A stretch of 32,966 nt of DNA from an uncultured Oscillospiraceae bacterium. GTDB taxonomy: Bacteria > Bacillota > Clostridia > Oscillospirales > Oscillospiraceae. The notes beneath the pieces are model-generated. The model had not been told where the DNA came from. It saw only the letters and a program-made list of their open reading frames with translations, and searched no databases. The stretch is taken from positions 1 to 32,966 of the forward strand of contig CAKTXA010000029.1 of NCBI GenBank assembly GCA_934631005.1, given 5' to 3'. Below are positions 23,659-30,117 of this stretch, one piece after another (within the stretch, counting starts at the first letter, position 1; every line of letters starts with the position of its first letter). The translations under genes and the position numbers were made by a program.

Positions 23659-24624
23659 ATGAAAAAACAAGCTGCGACTCCCGCCGTGAAATTCCTGCAG
23701 GAGAACCTCGTTTCGATCGGCATCCTCCTGCTGATGGCCGTCACCGCCATCCTGAACCCCACGTTCCTCACCGCCGCGAACCTGACGAACGTCCTGCGCC
23801 AGCTCGGCGCGCTGCCGTTCGTTGCGCTCGGCATGACGTTTGTGATCATCGGCGGCTTTATTGACCTCTCCATCCCCGGCATCCTCTCGCTGACCGCCGT
23901 CGTGGCCGTCACGCTTGTCGATCCGCTGGGGCAGGTCGGCGCGATCCTTGTGGCACTGTTTCTGGGGCTTGCGCTGGGCTATCTCAACGGCGTGGTCCTC
24001 ACCGGCAGCGGCGCGATGACGCAGGCGGAGGTGCTGTTCATCACCTACGGCATGAGCGCCGTGTTCATGGCCATCGGCCTGCTGTTCACCAACGCGGAAA
24101 CGCTGCGCCTCATGCGCTCCACCAAGCCCATCACCATTTTTGAGACGCTTTCTTCCACCGTGGGCATCGTGCCTGTGATCGTGATCGTGTTTGTTGTGCT
24201 GCTGGCCGTCATGCACATCTTCCTCAACAAAACGCTGGCCGGCCGCAGCGTGATGCTGCTGGGCGGCAATAAGGACGCCGCGTACCTGTGCGGCTTCAAC
24301 ACCAAGCGCACCATGCGCATGATCTACGCCATCAACGGCCTGTTCGCCGCCATGGGCGCCATCGCGCTCGTCTCCCGCGTCACCACCGCCACCGCCACCT
24401 GCGGCACCGGCTATGAGACCAACGCGATCCTCTGCGTGGTCGTGGGCGGTACGTCGCTCAAGGGCGGCAAGGGCAGCGTGCTGCGCACGATGCTGGGCGT
24501 TATTCTGATCACCTTGCTTGGCAACTGCATGAACCTGCTGGGCCTGTCCACCTATATGCAGTCTGTTATGCGCGGTGCCGTGCTGGTTGTGGCCATCTGG
24601 CTTGACAACCGCCGCGAGCTGTAA
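23659..24624 (+). CDS. RbsC-type ABC transporter permease 1
   Basis: A 321-residue integral membrane protein with 8-10 hydrophobic segments, started at the ATG at 23659 behind GGAGGG. LGMTFVIIGGFIDLSIPG is the RbsC-family motif in the first half (usually GGIDLSVG), and ICVVVGGTSLKGGKGSVL-like residues (LCVVVGGTSLKGGKGS) the conserved cytoplasmic EAA-like loop in the second. It forms a heterodimeric channel with the next gene product. Two different permeases rather than one doubled RbsC is common in clostridial systems of this kind. Confidence 0.93.
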   Translation: MKKQAATPAVKFLQENLVSIGILLLMAVTAILNPTFLTAANLTNVLRQLGALPFVALGMTFVIIGGFIDLSIPGILSLTAVVAVTLVDPLGQVGAILVALFLGLALGYLNGVVLTGSGAMTQAEVLFITYGMSAVFMAIGLLFTNAETLRLMRSTKPITIFETLSSTVGIVPVIVIVFVVLLAVMHIFLNKTLAGRSVMLLGGNKDAAYLCGFNTKRTMRMIYAINGLFAAMGAIALVSRVTTATATCGTGYETNAILCVVVGGTSLKGGKGSVLRTMLGVILITLLGNCMNLLGLSTYMQSVMRGAVLVVAIWLDNRREL

Positions 24625-24638
24625 AGGAGGGCGACGGC

Positions 24639-25607
24639 ATGAAAGCAAATTCTATCGGAAAAAAGGCGTTCAGAGTGATCACCCGGCAGAAGGCCGTCGT
24701 GGCCATCATCGTCATGCTGGTGATGATGCTCTTCTTTGACACCAAATTCTACACCGCCTACAGTATGCTGGAGATGCTGCGCTCCGCGGCCATTCTGGAG
24801 ATCGTGGCCTTCGGCGTCACCGTGGCCGTCATCTGCGGCGGCTGCGACCTGTCCGTCGGCGGCACGCTGTGCCTAGGCGGCATTCTGGCCATTATGGTCA
24901 TCAACGCCGGGCTTCCCATCTGGCTGGCGTTCGTGGTCGCACTGGCGGCGGGCGCCGTGGTCGGGTTTATCAACGGCTTCCTCGTGGTACACCAGAAATG
25001 TGAGCCGTTCATCATCACGCTGGGCATGGGGATGCTCCTCAAGGGCGTCTGCCAGCAGATCACGAACGCGCACCCGCTCGGCTGCAAAAGCATGGACTTT
25101 ATGGACATCGCCAACGCCAAGTTCTTCGGCTCCGTGCCGTCGCTGGTCGTGTATATGCTGCTGCTGGGCGCGGGCTTCTACTGCCTGATGCGCTACACGA
25201 GCTACGGCCGCAACTGCTACGCGATCGGCGGCAACTATGACGTTGCCAAGTATTCCGGCATCAAGGTCATCCCCACCAAGTGGCTGGCGTTTGTCATCAG
25301 CGGCATGACCGCCACGCTGGCGGGCGTCCTGCTGTCGTCCCGGATGAACACCGGCAACTCCGTCTACGGCGATACCACCGGCATGCTCGTCAACTGCGGT
25401 GTCGTCATCGGCGGCACGTCCTTCGCCGGCGGCGAGGGCGGCATCATCCAGAGCTTCATCGGCCTCATGGCCGTGCAGATGCTCACCACCTGCATGGCGG
25501 CCCTGTCCGTCGACGGCTTCTGGCAGAAGCTGATCGAGGGCTTGATGATCGTGGCGATCATCGCCGCCGACTGCTACTCCAGAAAGCGCAAGCGCGAAAA
25601 CGTATAA
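24639..25607 (+). CDS. RbsC-type ABC transporter permease 2
   Basis: A 322-residue integral membrane protein starting 14 bases after permease 1, behind AAAGGAGGG. AVICGGCDLSVGG is the family motif, with Cys where Ile is usual. CGVVIGGTSFAGGEGGI is the later conserved loop. It is clearly homologous to, but different from, permease 1, so the importer is likely a heterodimer. The basic C-terminal tail (YSRKRKRE) should face the cytoplasm. Confidence 0.93.
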   Translation: MKANSIGKKAFRVITRQKAVVAIIVMLVMMLFFDTKFYTAYSMLEMLRSAAILEIVAFGVTVAVICGGCDLSVGGTLCLGGILAIMVINAGLPIWLAFVVALAAGAVVGFINGFLVVHQKCEPFIITLGMGMLLKGVCQQITNAHPLGCKSMDFMDIANAKFFGSVPSLVVYMLLLGAGFYCLMRYTSYGRNCYAIGGNYDVAKYSGIKVIPTKWLAFVISGMTATLAGVLLSSRMNTGNSVYGDTTGMLVNCGVVIGGTSFAGGEGGIIQSFIGLMAVQMLTTCMAALSVDGFWQKLIEGLMIVAIIAADCYSRKRKRENV

Positions 25608-25625
25608 CGGAAGGAGCCGCCCGCC

Positions 25626-26489
25626 ATGAACGAGCAGAATTATCTGGACCATCTGGTCGGCGTGTTCGGCCATCCCGTGGCTGAGAACCCCGGCGTCGTC
25701 ATTCAGGACGCCGCGTTCCGGGCCATGGGGCTGGCGCGCTGGCGCTATTTGACGCTGGACGTGGAGCCCGACGGCCTTGCCGACGCCATCCGCGGCCTGC
25801 GCGCGTTCAAAATGCGCGGCGTCAACTGCACCATCCCGCACAAGATCGCGGTCATGGACTACCTGGACGAGATCTCCCCCAGCGCGCAGCTGATCGGCGC
25901 GGTCAATACGATCGTCAACACCGACGGCCATCTCTTCGGCGACAATACCGACGGCAAGGGCTTCATGCGCTCGCTCGCGGCTAACGGCGTGGACGCGCGC
26001 GGCAAACGGGCCGTGGTGCTCGGCGCGGGCGGCGCGGCGCGGGCCATCTGCGTGGAGCTGGCGCTGGCCGGCGCGGCGGAGATCACCATCGTCCGCCGCC
26101 CGTCGAGCCGGGCGCTCGGCGACGCGCTCGTGGAGATCCTGCGGCAGAACACCCAAACGGCGGCCCGCTGTGCCCAGTGGTCGGGCGACTACGCCGTCCC
26201 CGCCGGGACGGATATTGTCGTAAATGCCACGCCCGTCGGCCTGTATCCCGATGTGGACGCCCTGCCGAAGCTGGCGCTGGACTCCCTCACGCCGGATATG
26301 TTCGTGCAGGACATCATCCCCAACCCCACCGAGACCGCGCTCGTGCGCGCCATGCGCCGCCGCGGCATCCCCTGCGCCACCGGCGCCGGGATGCTCATCG
26401 AGCAGGCCGCGCTGAACATCGAGCTGTGGACCGGCCGCCGCCCCGACAAGGCCGTCATGTACAAAGCCCTGGAGGAGGCGCTGGCGTAA
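25626..26489 (+). CDS. Shikimate dehydrogenase-like (AroE fold) oxidoreductase with altered substrate site
   Basis: A 287-residue AroE-fold protein starting behind GGAAGGAG, 18 bases after permease 2. The catalytic Lys73 (NCTIPHK) and Asp109 (GDNTDGKGF) are kept, as are GAVNT, the nucleotide loop VVLGAGGAARAI and the C-terminal GAGMLIEQAALN. The N-terminal motif that normally reads G-x-P-x-x-H-S-x-S-P and binds the shikimate carboxylate reads GHPVAENPG here, so both serines are missing. This, plus its place as the sixth gene of a sugar-import operon, suggests it oxidises or reduces a non-carboxylated polyol, cyclitol or keto-sugar rather than shikimate. A biosynthetic role is unlikely but not excluded. 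Confidence 0.85.
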   Translation: MNEQNYLDHLVGVFGHPVAENPGVVIQDAAFRAMGLARWRYLTLDVEPDGLADAIRGLRAFKMRGVNCTIPHKIAVMDYLDEISPSAQLIGAVNTIVNTDGHLFGDNTDGKGFMRSLAANGVDARGKRAVVLGAGGAARAICVELALAGAAEITIVRRPSSRALGDALVEILRQNTQTAARCAQWSGDYAVPAGTDIVVNATPVGLYPDVDALPKLALDSLTPDMFVQDIIPNPTETALVRAMRRRGIPCATGAGMLIEQAALNIELWTGRRPDKAVMYKALEEALA

Positions 26490-26492
26490 GAA

Positions 26493-27131
26493 ATGAAAGT
26501 GCAAACGCCGCGTGAGCGAAAAGCTGCGGGACTTCCCTATGTGTATAACGACGAGGGCATTCTGAGGGAGTAGTACGCCTATCAGGATGCGTTGGCAAAA
26601 TACAATCGGACGCTTCCTTCTGAACACGAAACGCGCGCCAGAATGCTGCTGTCGCTGATGGCGGAGGTTGGTGAAAACTGCACCATTGACACGCCGGTCC
26701 ATGCCAATTGGGGACTGCGTCACGTTCATTTTGGCAGAAACATCTACTGTAACGCAATGGTGTCCTTTGTCGATGATGCAGACATTTATATCGGAGACGA
26801 CTGCGTGATCGGTCCCGGCACGGTGTTTGCCACAGCCGGGCATCCAGTCAACCCCCGCCTGCGGGAGCTGCGGTATGTGTATAATCTGCCCATCTGCGTG
26901 GAGCGAAATGTGTGGATCGGCTCGGGCGTGCAGATCATGCCCGGCATCACCATCGGCGACAACAGCGTGGTCGGCGCAGGCTCCGTGGTCACCAAGAATA
27001 TCCCCTCTAACGTGGTGGCAGTTGGAAATCCATGTCGTGTTCTTCGTGAGATCGGCGCCCATGACAGAAAATATTTCTACAAAAATTTCGAGCTTGATTT
27101 TGACCCAGAATTGGAGCATCTTCCTCTGTAA
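26493..27131 (+). pseudogene. LacA/Maa-type O-acetyltransferase, interrupted by an in-frame TAG
   Basis: The frame opens with ATG at 26493, four bases after the AroE-like stop, and encodes RERKAAGLPYVYNDEGILRE, the usual N-terminal helix region of maltose/galactoside acetyltransferases. Codon 27 (26571-26573) is TAG, after which the same frame continues AYQDALAKYNRTLP and the whole left-handed beta-helix domain: CTIDTPVHANWG, VHFGRNIYCNAM, ATAGHPVNP with the catalytic His, WIGSGVQIMPGITIGDN, and GSVVTKNIPSNVVAVGNP. No frameshift is seen. Unless the stop is read through or translation restarts (a TTG at 26592 is possible), the product lacks its acceptor-site N-terminus. GC content is visibly lower than in the preceding operon genes, suggesting separate arrival. 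Confidence 0.82.
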
Positions 27132-27165
27132 AAATCCTTGCCGGATTGCCGTTTGGCTCATACTG

Positions 27166-27203
27166 CAAGCGCCTTCCGATCCTTCGGAAGGCGCTTGTTT
27201 TTT
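27166..27203 (+). terminator. Rho-independent terminator of the ROK-ABC operon
   Basis: CAAGCGCCTTCCG (27166-27178), loop ATCCTT, CGGAAGGCGCTTG (27185-27197), then six Ts. Confidence 0.93.
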
Positions 27204-27599
27204 AAAAACGCTTTGGATGCAAATGACCTTTTAGGGCATGAAAATTCAAGAGGCCACAGAAACACGCAGCTCCGAGCAAATTCCGGCTGCTGCGCGTCGC
27301 TACACAGAAGCATAAAACAATGTGTAAGGCGGCATCGCGCTTACCCTGAATTGCCAGCGCCGTCAACGGTATGGGCGTGACTACTGTTTGACTACTATCC
27401 TCAGCAAAACAGGAAAAGCCGGTTCACCTAGTGTTTTCAATAGTTTCAGGAAAGTTCAAAGGAATCGGATGTTTTCGCCGAAAACCATACAGCCGTTAAA
27501 AATACAGCATTTTATCAGGATGCACCTGAAAACTCCGACTGTTGATATGTATTCTGTAGTGCTATTATGAAGCATTCCGGTTGTTTCAAACCTTTCACC
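27204..27599. other. Low-GC non-coding stretch, probable element end
   Basis: I see no convincing gene on either strand. The stretch is AT-richer than both flanks and only short open frames occur. Its position directly before a partial tRNA suggests it is the terminal part of an integrated element. Confidence 0.45.
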
Positions 27600-27615
27600 A
27601 AGGTGACATCACCTT
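27600..27615. repeat. Perfect inverted repeat at the element/tRNA junction
   Basis: AAGGTGA-CA-TCACCTT, a 7-base perfect inverted repeat whose right end touches the first bases of the tRNA fragment. Possible recombinase or excisionase arm site. Confidence 0.45.
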
Positions 27616-27664
27616 TAGGTTCCATTGCGTAAGCGTGCAGGTTCAAGTCCTGTCGGGCGCACCA
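27614..27664 (+). other. 3' fragment of tRNA-Leu(UAG), likely attachment-site scar
   Basis: From 27614 the sequence matches a tRNA-Leu from the anticodon loop to the end. TTTAGGT has anticodon TAG (27616-27618), then TCCAT (3' anticodon stem), a variable arm TGCGTAAGCGT, T-arm GCAGG-TTCAAGT-CCTGT (27637-27653), acceptor strand CGGGCGC, A, and CCA. The 5' half (acceptor GCGCCCG, D-arm, 5' anticodon stem) is absent upstream, so this is not a functional gene. Elements using tyrosine integrases insert at tRNA 3' ends and leave exactly this duplicate. With the tRNA reading rightwards, the intact copy should lie left of the window. Confidence 0.82.
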
Positions 27665-27701
27665 AAAAGGAAGGCACGACTTGCGTCGTGCCTTCCTTTT
27701 T
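27665..27701. terminator. Strong terminator behind the tRNA fragment
   Basis: AAAAGGAAGGCACGAC (27665-27680), loop TTGC, GTCGTGCCTTCCTTTT and a further T (27685-27701): a perfect 16-pair stem flanked by A and T runs, presumably the old tRNA terminator. Confidence 0.92.
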
Positions 27702-27866
27702 GGCTCCATTGCATCATTTTACGGCGGAAATGAATTCCGCCTATGACAATTCTCCGCTGCGCTCCGAATTGGCGCGCCACACGGCGCGGCCGCCGGAGGG
27801 CGGCTTGGGAAAGTAATAGGTAAGCGTGAATCGTGAATAAGTGTTGTGACGCTGCGCGGCGATTTT
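27702..27866. other. Spacer with short hairpins, no gene
   Basis: Contains GGCGGAA-TGA-TTCCGCC-like pairing near 27724-27742 and GC-rich repeats, nothing coding. It lies downstream of the mini-kinase operon. Confidence 0.35.
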
Positions 27867-28400
27867 TTATACGCGTTCGGGCAGGGCCCAGTACTGTTGG
27901 CCCCAGTGGTCGAGGTCCCATTCCGGGGAATAGGGGCTGCATTCGTAGTCGATGTAGTACAGCGCGCCGTTTCGCGGCACGAAATTTGTGGGGTAGTAGT
28001 CGATGTTCCACCCCGCCGGGTACAGCACGCGGCACATCGCCCGCAGCTGCTCCAGCCACAGCGGCTCCAGCTGCCCGGCCGCCAGCCGCTCCGCGACCGT
28101 CGCCCCGGGGATATACTCCTTGAGAAGCCGCTCGTTCTGCCTGTCCGCCGCCAGCAGGCGCGGCACGGGGATGTCCAGCGCGCACAGCGTCTCATAGTCC
28201 CGCAGCTCAGCGGCCAGCTTGTCGCCAAACTGGTAGTAGTCGCACGGCTCGTGGTGGATCTGCTTGAGCACATACGTCTGCGCGCCGTCCGTGACCAGAT
28301 AGGAATAACCGCCCTTGCCCTTGCCGAGCAGGCGCAGGACGCGATAGTCCGAATCGTTCACGCGCAGCAGCTGCGGCGCGGGCCTGACAGTCCGGCTCAT
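27867..28400 (-). CDS. Minimal protein-kinase-like protein
   Basis: A 177-residue protein with all core marks of a eukaryote-like kinase in reduced form. The glycine-rich loop LLGKGKGGYSYLV (24-36) is followed by Lys46 in YVLKQI, matching the VAIK lysine. NIDYYPTN (132-139) matches HRDLKPEN, with Asp134 and Asn139, and YYIDYE (Asp151) stands for DFG. The C-lobe beyond is almost missing (26 residues), so it may be a small-molecule or lipid-type kinase or need a partner. Its ATG overlaps the upstream membrane-protein stop (ATGA). It is the last gene of a four-gene operon headed by an HTH regulator. Substrate unknown. Confidence 0.75.
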   Translation of the reverse strand: MSRTVRPAPQLLRVNDSDYRVLRLLGKGKGGYSYLVTDGAQTYVLKQIHHEPCDYYQFGDKLAAELRDYETLCALDIPVPRLLAADRQNERLLKEYIPGATVAERLAAGQLEPLWLEQLRAMCRVLYPAGWNIDYYPTNFVPRNGALYYIDYECSPYSPEWDLDHWGQQYWALPERV

Positions 28401-28948
28401 GCCTGCGCCTGTGCGTCCGCCTGTTCCGCGCCCAGACGGCAGAGGAGCGCCGCGATCAGGAACATCACGCCCAGTGCGATGCTCGCGCCGGTCTCAAACT
28501 GCACCTCCAGCCCGCCCTGCGCGCCGAGGAACGACGCCGCGATGCCGGACACGACGGCAGCCAGCACGGCGCAGCCGGTGGGGATGGCGAGCGCCAGGAT
28601 GCCCAGCCGCGTCAGCTCCTTCGCCCCGGCGAGCGTAAAGGGCGTGCCCGCCGTGAGCTCGTTCCGAAAATACAGCTCGGCGAATTTCGCCAGCACCGCC
28701 TCCCCGGCGCACACGATCAGCCAGCCCAGCAGCGCCGCGCTGACGCCGCCGACGCCGCCCAGTCTGCCGCCAAAGAGGTCGTGGAGCGTCACGCCGCCGA
28801 GCTTGAGCACAAAGCCGCCGCCAAGCGCCGTGCCGAGCAGCCCAACGATGCAGCCGCTAAAGCCGATGCAGGCGAAAATAAAGGCAATTTTACTGAGGAT
28901 CTTTCCGATTTTGGAAAGCGTCTGGAATGTTTTGAGTGTGTTTGTCAT
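28397..28948 (-). CDS. DUF2975-like membrane protein
   Basis: A 183-residue protein with about four hydrophobic segments (roughly 20-45, 65-90, 112-138 and 150-172). FRNELTAGTPFTLAGAKEL resembles the loop of DUF2975 proteins (R-x-G-T-P-F-T), which usually accompany a small HTH regulator. Start chosen at 28948, because GGGAGA is 6 bases upstream and would directly abut the alternative ATG at 28954. Function unknown. Stop overlaps the kinase start. Confidence 0.68.
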   Translation of the reverse strand: MTNTLKTFQTLSKIGKILSKIAFIFACIGFSGCIVGLLGTALGGGFVLKLGGVTLHDLFGGRLGGVGGVSAALLGWLIVCAGEAVLAKFAELYFRNELTAGTPFTLAGAKELTRLGILALAIPTGCAVLAAVVSGIAASFLGAQGGLEVQFETGASIALGVMFLIAALLCRLGAEQADAQAQA

Positions 28949-28950
28949 GG

Positions 28951-29118
28951 TCATTCTCCCGTCTCATTTCTAAAATTCAGTGCCGCCGCGCCGCAGCCGA
29001 GCGCGCCCACGAGCAGCCCGACCGCATACGGCCACCGCCCCGCGAGCCCGGCCATCCCCGCCGCGAGCGCCATCAACCCCGCCGCCAGCGCCAGCAGGCG
29101 CACCGCCGTTTTGTTCAT
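28951..29118 (-). CDS. Small hydrophobic protein with two membrane segments
   Basis: A 55-residue open frame beginning MNKTAVRLLALAAGLMAL and ending LNFRNETGE. It has GGAGGGG 8 bases upstream, its ATG overlaps the stop of the HTH gene by four bases, and its stop lies two bases before the next start. Two hydrophobic stretches (about 5-26 and 31-48) are separated by GRW. The tight coupling supports it as a real gene despite its size. Likely a small membrane partner of the DUF2975-like protein; function unknown. Confidence 0.7.
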   Translation of the reverse strand: MNKTAVRLLALAAGLMALAAGMAGLAGRWPYAVGLLVGALGCGAAALNFRNETGE

Positions 29119-29630
29119 GGTTTCGTCCCCTCCTGCCCGGTCGGCGAGGAGATCAGCGTGATCTGCCGCGTTTTGCAGCCCGCAGTATCGTCTTTTTCCA
29201 TATATTTGAGCGCCACGTCGTTGATCTCCGCGAGAAAATCGGCGAATTCGCCGTCGGTCAGCCGCAGCGTGCAGCTCGTCATCAGCAGCATATCCGCGAC
29301 CGGGTCGCGCTGCGGGTGCGAAAAATACTTGGCAAACGCCGCGCCGATGCGCAGCAGCGCCGACTGCACCATCAGCCCGCCGTCGTCCGTGACGTGCAGC
29401 GCATCATGGTTCAGGCGGTAAACGCTCTCCACCGTGCCGCGGACACGGTTCTCCTCCGCCACGCGCAGCACATCGTGCTCCGCGAGCAGCCTGACGTGCC
29501 GGTACAGGCTCGCCACCGGAATATCCGGCAGCGCCGCGTGCAGCTGCTTGACCGTTGCCGTCTCATGCACCAGCAAATACTGAAAGATCCGCTGCCGCGC
29601 CGGATTCATCACGACCTCCGCCAGCTCCAT
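29115..29630 (-). CDS. Winged-helix (ArsR-like) transcriptional regulator
   Basis: A 171-residue protein. Residues 1-70 form a winged helix: NPARQRIFQYLLVHETATVKQLHAALPDIPVASLYRHVRLL split around residues 9-50, with SLYRHVRLL as the recognition helix, then a beta-wing. The remainder is a helical domain (DGEFADFLAEINDVALKYME) probably for dimerisation or sensing. GGAGGGG is 6 bases before the ATG. It heads a coupled four-gene operon and has an inverted repeat inside its own promoter, so autoregulation is likely. Signal unknown. Confidence 0.85.
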   Translation of the reverse strand: MELAEVVMNPARQRIFQYLLVHETATVKQLHAALPDIPVASLYRHVRLLAEHDVLRVAEENRVRGTVESVYRLNHDALHVTDDGGLMVQSALLRIGAAFAKYFSHPQRDPVADMLLMTSCTLRLTDGEFADFLAEINDVALKYMEKDDTAGCKTRQITLISSPTGQEGTKP

Positions 29631-29663
29631 AAAGTCCCCTCCTGTCTATCATTTTCGGTTCAT

Positions 29664-29691
29664 ATTATATTCTTATTTTTGAGAATGTAAA
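29664..29691 (-). promoter_or_regulatory. Promoter of the HTH-kinase operon with internal palindrome
   Basis: On the minus strand TTTACA (29686-29691), a 16-base spacer and TATAAT (29664-29669). ATTCT-N8-AGAAT (29669-29686) fills the spacer, a good position for an autorepressor. Confidence 0.72.
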
Positions 29692-29772
29692 GTTGTTTTT
29701 TCGTCATAATGCAGGTCCCGCCAGTACGCGCCGCCATTCATTCTGGGCAGTGCTGATTTGCAGAAGCGCCTT

Positions 29773-29980
29773 GGCTTCCCCTCGGGGAAGCTGGCTGCGG
29801 AGCGAAGCGGAGCAGACTGATGAGGGTCGGGGAGCAGTTGCGTTTTGATGGGCATGCTAAGCTATCCATAAGTGCTCCCCGGCCCTCATCAGTCAGCCTT
29901 CGGCTGACAGCTATCCCTACCCTCTTTGTCCCTTCGGGACATTTCCCCCTGATAGGGGGAATCGGCCCCCAGGGGAAGCT
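29773..29980. repeat. Structured intergenic repeat (MITE/REP-like)
   Basis: About 208 bases of nested hairpins: GCTTCCCC-TC-GGGGAAGC (29774-29791); a 21-base inverted pair, 20 of 21 matching, at 29816-29836 and 29873-29893 with a 36-base loop; CAGCC-TTCG-GGCTG-like and GTCCC-TTCG-GGGAC-like small hairpins; and GGGGAAGC at 29972-29979 complementary to the left end. No coding potential. It looks like the dispersed GATGAGG/CTTCCCC repeats I know from Oscillospiraceae intergenic regions. Confidence 0.7.
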
Positions 29981-30054
29981 ATGGGGTGCCTACCGCCCGC
30001 CGGTGCGTGCAAAAACCACAGCTGCCCATCGGCGGCCCTCACAGGAACTTTCAA

Positions 30055-30083
30055 TTGCACCCTGCGCTGTCCGGGTGTATAAT
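30055..30083 (+). promoter_or_regulatory. Promoter of the MATE transporter gene
   Basis: TTGCAC (30055-30060), a 17-base spacer and TATAAT (30078-30083), 34 bases before the ATG. Confidence 0.78.
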
Positions 30084-30117
30084 GGTGCGGTTCAGGTCGA
30101 AAGAAAGGATCCCGCGT

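Noticed and set aside
27568..27664. A complete functional tRNA gene
   Set aside because: No D-arm or 5' acceptor strand (GCGCCCG) exists upstream of the anticodon loop, so only the 3' part is present.
27515..27709. A 64-residue frame on the minus strand over the tRNA fragment
   Set aside because: The peptide with CARQDLNLHA is the familiar antisense translation of tRNA sequence, not a gene.
27614..27720. Direct repeat GGTTCCATTGCG (27618) and GGCTCCATTGCA (27705) as the two att sites of a tiny insertion
   Set aside because: The match is short and imperfect, and the region between is the tRNA end with its terminator, so chance similarity is more likely.
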